Shown here piece by piece: positions 32,290-39,195 of a stretch of DNA of 47,429 bases. The DNA lies in contig JBEKZQ010000001.1 of NCBI GenBank assembly GCA_049509675.1, forward strand, positions 1 through 47,429. The letters run 5' to 3'. The notes beneath the pieces were generated by a model. That model saw only the letters and a list, made by a program, of their open reading frames with translations. It did no database searches and was not told the DNA's origin. The stretch is from JBEKZQ01 sp049509675. Lineage in GTDB: Bacteria > Planctomycetota > Planctomycetia > Pirellulales > Thermoguttaceae. The position numbers were made by a program, and so were the translations under genes. How positions within the stretch are numbered: the first letter of the stretch is position 1; each line of letters starts with the position of its first letter.

Positions 32290-33689
32290 GCGAAATACTC
32301 TTCTTTCCGCCGGCCGAAAATGCGGCCGAACGACTCGCGTTCCAGATCCTCGAAGAACATCGCCCGGCCCGTTTCGCCCCGCAGGCGGCGGACCTCGCGA
32401 ATGCCCATCGCGCCCAGCACCTCGATCAACTGCTGGTGCCAGGCGGCGATGAGGTTCTCGATCCGCCGCGCGGCGAACTCGGCGTCGATCTGTTCCAGGC
32501 CGATGGGACAGGGCTCACCCCGCTGGCACTCGCCGCACAAGCGGCACTCCAGGGCCAACACCAGGGGCACGTCGACCGCCACGCAGTCGGCGCCGCAGAT
32601 GATGGCCTTGGCCAGGTGCTCGGCCTGGGCCACTCCGCCCGAGGCGATCAGCGTGATCTCGTCGCGCCGCCCGTCGGCAACCAAGGCCCGGTGGACCTCG
32701 CGGAGCACGTCCCGCATGTGCCGGGGCCGCACGGCGGCGGCCTCCCGGCCATGCATGTCGAACACCAGGTGGATCACTTCCGCCCCGTCACGGGCCAGGG
32801 CCGCGATGCGCGCCGCACTGGCCGGGCCGGCCACGATGCGAATGGCCACGATCCGATCGGCATTCTGTTTCTTCAACTCGGCCTGTGCGGCCAGGATGTC
32901 CTCGCCGTCGGCGATCATCACCAGGGGGGCCGACAGGAATGCCGCATCGCCGCCCATCCGCGCGTCGGCAACCAGGGGGATCACGTGGCCGTGCTCGGCG
33001 GCCAACTCCGCCGCACCGTCGCCGCTTTCGACCACGGCGAGCGAGCCGATGGCCGAGGCCGCGTGGACCACCGCGGGAACCGTCACGCCACGCTGCCAAT
33101 GCCGCGGAATCGAATCGAAAATGACCGGCAAGGGGAGCTCGAGCAAAGGCGGCGGCTGGACCGTCAGCCGGCCGTCCTGGAAGGCCAATTGCTTGAGCTT
33201 GCGGCCGATGTCCACGCTGGTGCTGATATACTCGCGGCCGTGGATGCCGTCGCGCGTGGGCCGAACGATTTCCGACATGTCGGTCCACATCGAATCGAAG
33301 CCCTGGCCCGAAAACGGTCCGCCGTAACCTGAGCCCGACACCGGGATGCGGCCTGTCTCCGCCTGGAACCAGGTCGACAAGAGGATGTCCGGGGTAAAAT
33401 ACGCATCGCCCAGGCGGTCGTATTCGGGATTGATCACGCGGGTGAGGATATTCTTGGTGCAGTCCTGGATGCAACTCAGGCAACCCTTGCACTGATAGAT
33501 GTAGTCGAGGTAACCGACCTCGGTGCGCAGGGTGTCGGCCTCGTCGCGATAGAAACCGTAGACGCAGCCCCGCTTGACGCAGTTGTGACAACTCGAACAG
33601 TCCTCCCGCCAGTCGACGACGCCCAGTTTGCCGATCGGGCGGAAGCGGGGTGGTGCGGCGGCGCCGTGGATCGCGTATTTGGCAGGCAT
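32286..33689 (-). CDS. Second, divergent glutamate-synthase-like FMN/ferredoxin protein
   Basis: A 467-residue relative of the preceding subunit type. Two [4Fe-4S] sites lie in residues 31-77 (CSSCHNCVKRGC and CKGCLSCIQDC). A TIM-barrel part follows with ASGGVAQAEHLAKAIICGAD and a final Cys group (CRLCGECQRGEPCPIGLEQI). The central GltS elements QGAKPG-GG and GGTGAAP are not found, and Ala/Val-rich sequence stands in their place, so the barrel is probably inactive or has another substrate. It may form a heterodimer with the canonical copy, as the genes are joined by ATGA. Confidence 0.8.
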   Translation of the reverse strand: MPAKYAIHGAAAPPRFRPIGKLGVVDWREDCSSCHNCVKRGCVYGFYRDEADTLRTEVGYLDYIYQCKGCLSCIQDCTKNILTRVINPEYDRLGDAYFTPDILLSTWFQAETGRIPVSGSGYGGPFSGQGFDSMWTDMSEIVRPTRDGIHGREYISTSVDIGRKLKQLAFQDGRLTVQPPPLLELPLPVIFDSIPRHWQRGVTVPAVVHAASAIGSLAVVESGDGAAELAAEHGHVIPLVADARMGGDAAFLSAPLVMIADGEDILAAQAELKKQNADRIVAIRIVAGPASAARIAALARDGAEVIHLVFDMHGREAAAVRPRHMRDVLREVHRALVADGRRDEITLIASGGVAQAEHLAKAIICGADCVAVDVPLVLALECRLCGECQRGEPCPIGLEQIDAEFAARRIENLIAAWHQQLIEVLGAMGIREVRRLRGETGRAMFFEDLERESFGRIFGRRKEEYFA

Positions 33690-33699
33690 AAGTAAGAAG

Positions 33700-33727
33700 T
33701 TAGGAGTTAGAAGTTGGGAGTTAGAAG
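33700..33727. repeat. Four heptamer units between metF and the FMN gene
   Basis: Units TTAGGAG, TTAGAAG, TTGGGAG and TTAGAAG follow the end of metF. They are the same heptamer as the 19-unit array at 35201-35333 and the units at 16125-16152. Confidence 0.75.
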
Positions 33728-33740
33728 TTGCAAGGCACGG

Positions 33741-34655
33741 TTACTTCTCTCCAATCCCTGCTTTTTCCAAGACTTCCAAAGCGGCCAGCGGATCGCCATT
33801 GCCGCAGACCTGAAAACCGCGCAGGCCTTTCAACGCGGCAAGGCGCTGGATCGTTTCCACGGCAATGGCAATGCCGGTGTCGCGCTGGGCGGCAGCGGGC
33901 GCTGCGGCCAGACGCGCCAGCACGGCGACGGGAACTCGCGGCGCAGGCCGGCGGGCGGCAAACTCCTTGGCCTTCTCCGCGTCGATCAAGGCGTGGACGC
34001 CGGCCACGATGGCCACTTTCTCCTGCAGGCCGCAGTTCCGCACCTCCTGCCACCACTGCTCGAAACGCTCCAGGTCGAAGACCGGCTGGGTCACCAGAAA
34101 GCGGGCCCCGGCGGCGACCTTCTTGTCCAGGCGCATGATCTGCAATTCCAACGGATCGGCAAACGGCGAAGCGACCCCGCCCAGGCAAAACGGTTCCAAA
34201 CCCGGGAAGGCAGCTTCGCCCACCGCCGCGCCGTTCTCGGTCAGGCCGGCGTAGGTCTGCAACAACTGCACGGGGTCCAGGTCGGAGACATTCTTGGCGC
34301 TGCGAAAGGTGCCCAGCGTCTGGTGCGTGCCGCTGGTACACAGCAGATTGCGAATGCCCAGGGCCTGCGCCCCCAGGGCCTCGGACACCAGGGCGATGCG
34401 GTTGCGGTCGCGGGTGACGATGTGCAGGATCGGCTCGACGCCTTCGTGGGCCACCAGGGCCGCGGCGGCCAGGGCCGACATCGAGACGCGCTCGCGATTG
34501 TCGGTGATCCCCACGGCATGGACCTTGCCGAGGCAGCGCTCGGCGAACTCGCGCACCGGGGCCGGGTCGCCGCCCTGCGGTGGAGTCAGCTCCGCCAATA
34601 ATAGCGGTTTGCCGGAGTCGATTCGCTGTTGGAGCGATGTTTTCTCGTGTGACAT
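33741..34655 (-). CDS. metF: Methylenetetrahydrofolate reductase, MetF-like
   Basis: A 304-residue FAD TIM-barrel enzyme that reduces methylene-THF to methyl-THF, or the reverse. The N-terminal strand LLLAELTPPQGGD has the expected acidic residue (Glu22). HAVGITDNRERVSMSALAAA, ARFLVTQPVFDLERFEQWWQ and ARVP-type loops match the family, and it ends CGNGDPLAALEVLEKAG. With MetV and Hdr/MvhD genes in the same cluster it most resembles the acetogen-type enzyme, which takes electrons through partner proteins and has no NADH site of its own. It lies between the second mvhD-like gene and the FMN subunits. Confidence 0.86.
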   Translation of the reverse strand: MSHEKTSLQQRIDSGKPLLLAELTPPQGGDPAPVREFAERCLGKVHAVGITDNRERVSMSALAAAALVAHEGVEPILHIVTRDRNRIALVSEALGAQALGIRNLLCTSGTHQTLGTFRSAKNVSDLDPVQLLQTYAGLTENGAAVGEAAFPGLEPFCLGGVASPFADPLELQIMRLDKKVAAGARFLVTQPVFDLERFEQWWQEVRNCGLQEKVAIVAGVHALIDAEKAKEFAARRPAPRVPVAVLARLAAAPAAAQRDTGIAIAVETIQRLAALKGLRGFQVCGNGDPLAALEVLEKAGIGEK

Positions 34656-34774
34656 GCGGAAACCCTTTACTTCACTATTTCAGTGTACCCGGTCCTGAGT
34701 TCGTTATTTGCAAATCCTCAAAAAATGATCCCGTCGCCGCAAGAGGGGGAAAACTTCGTCCGAATGCTGACCGT

Positions 34775-35194
34775 TCACGGTTGAGCCGCACGCAACGCAC
34801 TGGGGCCCAGGCGGCAAATCCGCGCCGCGGCGCCGCGAATGGCCAGCAGGAACTCGTCCGGCGACTGCTCCGGCATGGCGTGGATTAGTTCGACCCGCTG
34901 CGGCTCAAGACCCGCTTCGCCCAAGAGCCGCTGCACGGTATGGATGCGGATTTCCGCCCGATAGTTGCCCTGGCACAGCCGGCATTGGCCCTTGGGGCAC
35001 GCCACGACGCAGAGTCCTCGGGCGCCGCCTTCCAGGGCGTGGAGCAGATATTGGCCGTCCATCTTGCCGCTGCACGGTACTTCGTGCAGCACGACGTGGG
35101 CGCCTTCGTGTGTCCATTGGCGGGGCGGCCGCGCGCCTTGCGGAAGCGCATTGGTGCAGAAGTATACGAGTACGTCGGGAGACCAGACCGTCAT
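34775..35194 (-). CDS. Divergent MvhD-like protein
   Basis: A 139-residue protein with the MvhD fold pattern: EVPCSGKMDGQYLLHALEGG, then VVACPKGQCRLCQGNYR and RIHTVQRLLGEAGLEPQRVE. Cys41, 66 and 71 align with the intact copy at 19631-20152, with extra Cys62 and 74. The first ligand group is reduced to a single Cys13 (YFCTNAL in place of FCCHYC), so the cluster must be bound differently or lost. It is first in the cluster and directly follows the heptamer array. No ribosome site is visible because that stretch is repeat sequence. Confidence 0.78.
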   Translation of the reverse strand: MTVWSPDVLVYFCTNALPQGARPPRQWTHEGAHVVLHEVPCSGKMDGQYLLHALEGGARGLCVVACPKGQCRLCQGNYRAEIRIHTVQRLLGEAGLEPQRVELIHAMPEQSPDEFLLAIRGAAARICRLGPSALRAAQP

Positions 35195-35200
35195 TAGCAG

Positions 35201-35333
35201 TTAGGAGTTAGGAGTTAGGAGTTAGGAGTTAGGAGTTAGGAGTTAGGAGTTAGGAGTTAGGAGTTAGGAGTTAGGAGTTAGGAGTTAGGAGTTAGAAGTT
35301 AGAAGTTAGAAGTTAGAAGTTAGAAGTTAGAAG
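35201..35333. repeat. Nineteen-unit heptamer tandem array
   Basis: Thirteen TTAGGAG units (35201-35291) are followed by six TTAGAAG units (35292-35333), with no interruptions. The array ends six bases upstream of the first start codon of the redox cluster, so it occupies its leader and the place of its ribosome site. Its length could change by slippage. GGACCAC-type repeats follow (35334-35357). Confidence 0.95.
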
Positions 35334-35393
35334 ACCACGGACCACGGACCACGGACCAAAGGACAACCTTCATTGTAATAGATCCTGCCGTAT

Positions 35394-35423
35394 TAGATAC
35401 GGGCAATGTGCTTATAGTGACAA
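35394..35423 (-). promoter_or_regulatory. Possible promoter of the redox cluster
   Basis: On the minus strand TTGTCA (35418-35423) and TATCTA (35394-35399) are 18 bases apart, within the 238-base gap before the first gene. A small palindrome CCGTAT-TAG-ATACGG (35388-35402) covers the -10 element and could be an operator. This is a visual match only. Confidence 0.25.
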
Positions 35424-35432
35424 TAAGCCTGA

Positions 35433-37628
35433 CTAATACTCCTCCTCCCAAACGGTGTGATAGGAACCGAGGGACTCGAAATACTCGATCATGGCCTGGT
35501 AGAACGGATGAGCGGCCAGGGTCGCGCTGTCGCCGATCACCAGCAGCTTCCGCCGGGCGCGGGTCAGGGCCACATTCATCCGCCGCACGTCGGCCAGGAA
35601 GCCGATCTCGCACCGCGGATTCGAGCGCACCAGCGAAATGACCACGGCCTCTTTCTCTCGGCCCTGGAAACCGTCCACGCTATCAATCTCCAGACCGGGG
35701 AAATCCAACTGGCTGCGCAAGAGGCGGACCTGCGCGGCGTAGGGGGTAATGACGCCGATGGCCGGCGGGGGCAGTCCGCAGTCCAGCAGGGCGCGAACCT
35801 TGCGGCAGACCAGTTCCGCCTCGCGCGGATTGCGGCGGCTCTCGCCGTCGGGCTCCTCCTCTTCCTCAAATCCGGCCCCCGCCGTGTCGATGAACTCGGC
35901 GGGACTACTGCATAGATGTGGGCCAGATTGCCAATCTGCCGCGCCCGTAGCAAGTTGACAACCTGCCCCACGTTGCGGTTCTTTGGCAGCGGGCCATAAG
36001 TCGCTCAAGAGATGGCCGGCGACCGACGCATCGGCCTGAAGTTGGCCGTCGTAGAACTGCCGCGAGGAGAATTCCATGATGGCCGCATGCATCCGGTACT
36101 GGACGATCAGCCGCCGGGCGATCTGCTGGCCATAAAGGTCCATGAGCCGCTCGAACAGGCTGACGGCGAAACCCTGTTGGGCGGCCTCGCCGCTGACGAC
36201 GGTGGGGGGCAGTTGGCAATGGTCGCCGGCCAGCACGGCCCGGTCGCAGCGCAACAGCGGGATCCAGCAGCCGGGCTCGGTGCTCTGGCAGGCCTCGTCG
36301 ATCACGGCCAGATCGAAGCGGCGCGTGCCCAACACCTCGTCGGCCACTCCGGTGGTGGTGGCGCAGAGGATCTGGGCGGAGTCCAAGATGCTTTCCACGG
36401 CCTGCATTTCCAGTTTTCGGGCGTCGGCCAGCAACGATTTGGCATCGCTGCGGAGTTGGCTGCGCTGACCCGGTTTGGGCGCGGCCCGGGTGTGCCGCCC
36501 GGCCTCGCGAAACAAGGAGAGCGCCTGTTTGACCAGTTTCCGCGCCAGGGCCACGTCGCGATGTTGCTCGACCAACAGATCGAGCGTGTGGTCGCGCAGC
36601 TCGGGGAGGACGCGGGCGGGGTGCCCCAGCCGCACCACCCGCTCGCCGTGCGCCAGCAACCGCTCGAAGATATTGTCAACCGCCAGGTTGCTGGGGGCAC
36701 AGGCGAGGATTTTGCGTCCCCGTCGCGCGGCCTGGCGGATCAGTTCCACCACGGCCGTGGTCTTGCCGGTGCCGGGCGGCCCGTGGATCAGGCCCACGTC
36801 CCGCGCGCCCAGGGCAAACTGCACCGCCTCGCGCTGCACGGCGTTGAGGCTGCGATCCAAGGGGCGAATCTGGGGATCCAGGCCGAACTCGGGCTGGCGG
36901 CGTCCGATCAGCACGTCGCGGAGGACGGCGAAACGATCGCCGTGGGCGGCCGCCGCGCGCTCAAGCGCGATACGCTGCCGAGCGATGGCCACTTCGTCGA
37001 ACGACAGGTCGAGCCGCCACGCGTCGTGATCGCCCAGGTCGTTGGGAAGATCGTTAAGGGCCACGCGCACGGACCGCTCGCTGCGCTGGCAAATCACGCC
37101 CCGATGCGACTGTTGCGCATGATGCTGCGGGGAAAGGACCACGGGACTACCCAGGTCCAGGCGGGTCCAAGGCAGGCCGGTCCGCTTGCGCTTGACCAGC
37201 TCGACCAGGTAACGACCGCCCAGGCCGGCTTCTTCGTCGGCCACGACGAGGTCCAGCAGGCTGTTGCCGGATTGCTCCGCCTGGTCGGGCGAGAGTCGGC
37301 GGCCGCGCTCGGCGGCGGCCCGGGCCTCGGCCCGGCTTTCCAGGTCCAACAGTTCCGCCAAGCGGCCGAAATGATCGTCGCCGCCTGCCGGGCCTAGTTG
37401 TGCCGAGCCGTCCCAAACGCGAACCCGGCGACCGCCGAGGAGTTGGCCGTCCAACAGCTTGGCCAGGCGCGATTCCCAGCCGTCGGGGACCTCGATGGCA
37501 GCCCGGCCGCCGCGCAACTCAATGTGCCCCACCCGCTGCCGCTTCAGCCCGCCAACCTGATCGATCAGCGCCAGCAGTTCGGATTTTCCGACCTGTCGCG
37601 AAATCGGCTCGAAGCAGAGCAGGCCCAT
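35433..37628 (-). CDS. Superfamily 1 helicase, UPF1/IGHMBP2-like
   Basis: A 731-residue ATP-dependent DNA or RNA helicase. Residues 30-75 resemble a DbpA-type RNA-binding fold (VGHIELRGGRAAIEVPD). The core has the Q-like NAVQREAVQFAL, Walker A GPPGTGKT (283-290), a later SNLAVDNI, Walker B DEACQSTEP, QLPPTVV, and C-terminal motifs PYAAQVRLL, VDGFQGREKEAVVISLVRSN and NVALTRARRKLLVIGD. Between the two RecA-like domains, at about residues 554-570, the protein contains ATGAADWQSG, read from two palindromic repeats. The ATG at 37628 is used. It is upstream of, and separate from, the redox cluster. Confidence 0.88.
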   Translation of the reverse strand: MGLLCFEPISRQVGKSELLALIDQVGGLKRQRVGHIELRGGRAAIEVPDGWESRLAKLLDGQLLGGRRVRVWDGSAQLGPAGGDDHFGRLAELLDLESRAEARAAAERGRRLSPDQAEQSGNSLLDLVVADEEAGLGGRYLVELVKRKRTGLPWTRLDLGSPVVLSPQHHAQQSHRGVICQRSERSVRVALNDLPNDLGDHDAWRLDLSFDEVAIARQRIALERAAAAHGDRFAVLRDVLIGRRQPEFGLDPQIRPLDRSLNAVQREAVQFALGARDVGLIHGPPGTGKTTAVVELIRQAARRGRKILACAPSNLAVDNIFERLLAHGERVVRLGHPARVLPELRDHTLDLLVEQHRDVALARKLVKQALSLFREAGRHTRAAPKPGQRSQLRSDAKSLLADARKLEMQAVESILDSAQILCATTTGVADEVLGTRRFDLAVIDEACQSTEPGCWIPLLRCDRAVLAGDHCQLPPTVVSGEAAQQGFAVSLFERLMDLYGQQIARRLIVQYRMHAAIMEFSSRQFYDGQLQADASVAGHLLSDLWPAAKEPQRGAGCQLATGAADWQSGPHLCSSPAEFIDTAGAGFEEEEEPDGESRRNPREAELVCRKVRALLDCGLPPPAIGVITPYAAQVRLLRSQLDFPGLEIDSVDGFQGREKEAVVISLVRSNPRCEIGFLADVRRMNVALTRARRKLLVIGDSATLAAHPFYQAMIEYFESLGSYHTVWEEEY
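35924..35965. repeat. Two palindromes in frame inside the helicase gene
   Basis: CAGATTG-C-CAATCTG (35924-35938) and CAAGTTG-A-CAACCTG (35951-35965, one mismatch) have the same one-base-centre design as the GGACGGATTG family. They fall in the linker between the helicase domains without breaking the frame. Confidence 0.65.
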
Positions 37629-37710
37629 GAAATGTCAATCGCTTCCGGCTCGAGATGGGGCCGCGCCGATCCTTGGGGGCCGTAAGAGAATAAGTTGATC
37701 AATCATCGTA

Positions 37711-37731
37711 GGACGGATTGGCAATCCGTCC
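37711..37731. repeat. Palindromic REP-like repeat
   Basis: A perfect copy of the GGACGGATTG / CAATCCGTCC palindrome between the DUF3467 gene and the helicase gene, both on the minus strand. Confidence 0.88.
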
Positions 37732-37769
37732 TACCGGGCAACTGGCCCAAGTTATTGGCTTACGGGCTC

Positions 37770-38132
37770 TTACCGGCCGGCCGGCTGCTGCGTGGCGCCG
37801 AGGCCGGGATGCACGCGCTTCTGCACGTCGGTTTCCAGAACGCCGAACGTGCCTTCATGCCGCTGGAGGGTCAGTTGCAAGGCGTGCAACATCCGCTTGG
37901 CGGTGTAGAAATTGGTGACGATCCGCTGCGTGATCTGGATCGGCTCGGTGGGAACGCCGAACGGCTGAGTATTCAGCCCGAAGTCGATAATCAACTCTTC
38001 CGGCGTGCCGGTGACCCGGCAAAAGTTGGCATAGAGTGCCACCGCCTTCGAGTCGTCGATCTGGATCTGCGTCCGTTGCTGGGCGGACTCGGGGGCGGGG
38101 GTGGGGGACGGCTGATGTTCAAGGTCGGCCAT
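37770..38132 (-). CDS. DUF3467 family protein
   Basis: A 120-residue soluble protein. After a Pro/Gln-rich start it has the DUF3467 core: ALYANFCRVTGTPEELIIDF, then ITQRIVTNFYTAKRMLHALQ and LTLQRHEGTFGVLETDVQKR. The family is conserved but uncharacterised. AGGAG stands about seven bases before the ATG at 38132. It is followed by the helicase gene after 141 bases that include a REP-like repeat. Confidence 0.82.
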   Translation of the reverse strand: MADLEHQPSPTPAPESAQQRTQIQIDDSKAVALYANFCRVTGTPEELIIDFGLNTQPFGVPTEPIQITQRIVTNFYTAKRMLHALQLTLQRHEGTFGVLETDVQKRVHPGLGATQQPAGR

Positions 38133-38157
38133 TGGGTCGCTCCTGGATAGGGCAGGG

Positions 38158-38269
38158 GAACTGCAAAGTCGGGGTCTGGTCCATTTTTCGGCTGATAGGC
38201 ATAGCCACCGGACTGGACTTGGACCGAAAACATGGACCTGACCCCTTTGCGCGTCAGACTTTGCAGTTC
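38158..38269. repeat. 112-base imperfect palindromic element
   Basis: Outer arms GAACTGCAAAGTC (38158-38170) and GACTTTGCAGTTC (38257-38269) enclose a second imperfect pair (GTCCATTTTTCGG against CCGAAAACATGGAC). The outer sequence recurs at 12664-12680. It occupies much of the 322-base gap between two divergent genes. Confidence 0.7.
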
Positions 38270-38390
38270 TCCTGGATAGGGTTGGTAACAGCGCTAAGTA
38301 TAGGGCACTGACGCTACAATGTAAACCATAGCCCGCAGGGTTCCATTGAAAGGTTTCACGATGTATCCTGCATGGGGGGATCCTTGCCTA

Positions 38391-38418
38391 TTGACTCTTC
38401 CCAACGAGTGATTATTGT
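38391..38418 (+). promoter_or_regulatory. Possible promoter of the DUF1080 gene
   Basis: TTGACT (38391-38396) and TATTGT (38413-38418) are 16 bases apart, about 37 bases upstream of the ATG at 38455 and followed by AAGGAG (38442-38447). This is a reasonable sigma-70-type match by eye. Confidence 0.3.
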
Positions 38419-38454
38419 AGACATGCCTTCGCCTTCCAACCAAGGAGTCCTGCC

Positions 38455-39165
38455 ATGCGATGTGTCTGCTCGCTCTTGCTGTGCTGCCTGTTCGCCCCGG
38501 GCCTTTTGATCGGTGCGGCTTCGATCGGCCGGGCCGCCGATGCCGCCGACAAGCCGTCGGGACTAAAGCCGGATAAGGACGGCTGGATCACGCTGTTCGA
38601 CGGCAAGAACCTCGATGCCTGGAAGAAGCCCGCCGCCGACAAGTGGCAGATCGTCGGCAGCGTGCTGACCAAGGAAAAGCGCTGCGGCGACCTGTGGACC
38701 AAGGACGTCTTCGGCGACTTCATCATCGACCTGGAAGTCAAGTGCGCCAAGAACACCAACAGCGGCGTTTTCCTGCGCGGGCCGGTGCATGGCTGGCACG
38801 GGCTGGAGATCCAGGTCTTGCACTCCTTCGGCAAGCGCAAGCCGGGAGTACACGACATGGGCGCGATGTACGACTGCCTGGCCCCCAGTGTGGCCGCCGA
38901 GAAACCGATCGGCCAGTGGAACCACCTGGTCATTTCCTTCGTGGGCAGCAGCCTCAAGGTGACCTTGAACGAGAAGCAGATCATCGACGCCGATCTGGAC
39001 CAGTGGTCGGAAGCCCGCAAGAATCCCGACGGCTCGCCCAACAAGTTCGACTGGGCGATGAAGGACTTGCCCAAGAGCGGCCACATCGGCTTGCAGGATT
39101 ACGGGGTGCCGGTGTGGTACCGCAACATTCGCATCAAGCCGCTGGGCGGAGAGCGGCGGAAGTAA
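38455..39165 (+). CDS. Secreted DUF1080 (3-keto-disaccharide hydrolase) domain protein
   Basis: A 236-residue exported protein with a signal peptide (MRCVCSLLLCCLFAPGLLIG through GRAA). The DUF1080 concanavalin-like fold follows: GWITLFDGKNLDAWKKP, FGDFIIDLEVKC, NSGVFLRGP, GHIGLQDYGVPVWYRNIRIK. Members act on or bind carbohydrates, some as 3-keto-disaccharide hydrolases. It has a good ribosome site (AAGGAG, 38442-38447). Thirty bases downstream begins the apiosidase-like gene, so this opens a three-gene secreted carbohydrate module. Confidence 0.88.
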   Translation: MRCVCSLLLCCLFAPGLLIGAASIGRAADAADKPSGLKPDKDGWITLFDGKNLDAWKKPAADKWQIVGSVLTKEKRCGDLWTKDVFGDFIIDLEVKCAKNTNSGVFLRGPVHGWHGLEIQVLHSFGKRKPGVHDMGAMYDCLAPSVAAEKPIGQWNHLVISFVGSSLKVTLNEKQIIDADLDQWSEARKNPDGSPNKFDWAMKDLPKSGHIGLQDYGVPVWYRNIRIKPLGGERRK

Positions 39166-39195
39166 TTGAACGATTTTCTGAAAGGGACTAGAACG

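Noticed and set aside
35201..35333. Telomere-like repeat
   Set aside because: The unit TTAGGAG only resembles a eukaryotic telomere unit; it is internal to a bacterial chromosome and shared with other intergenic sites.
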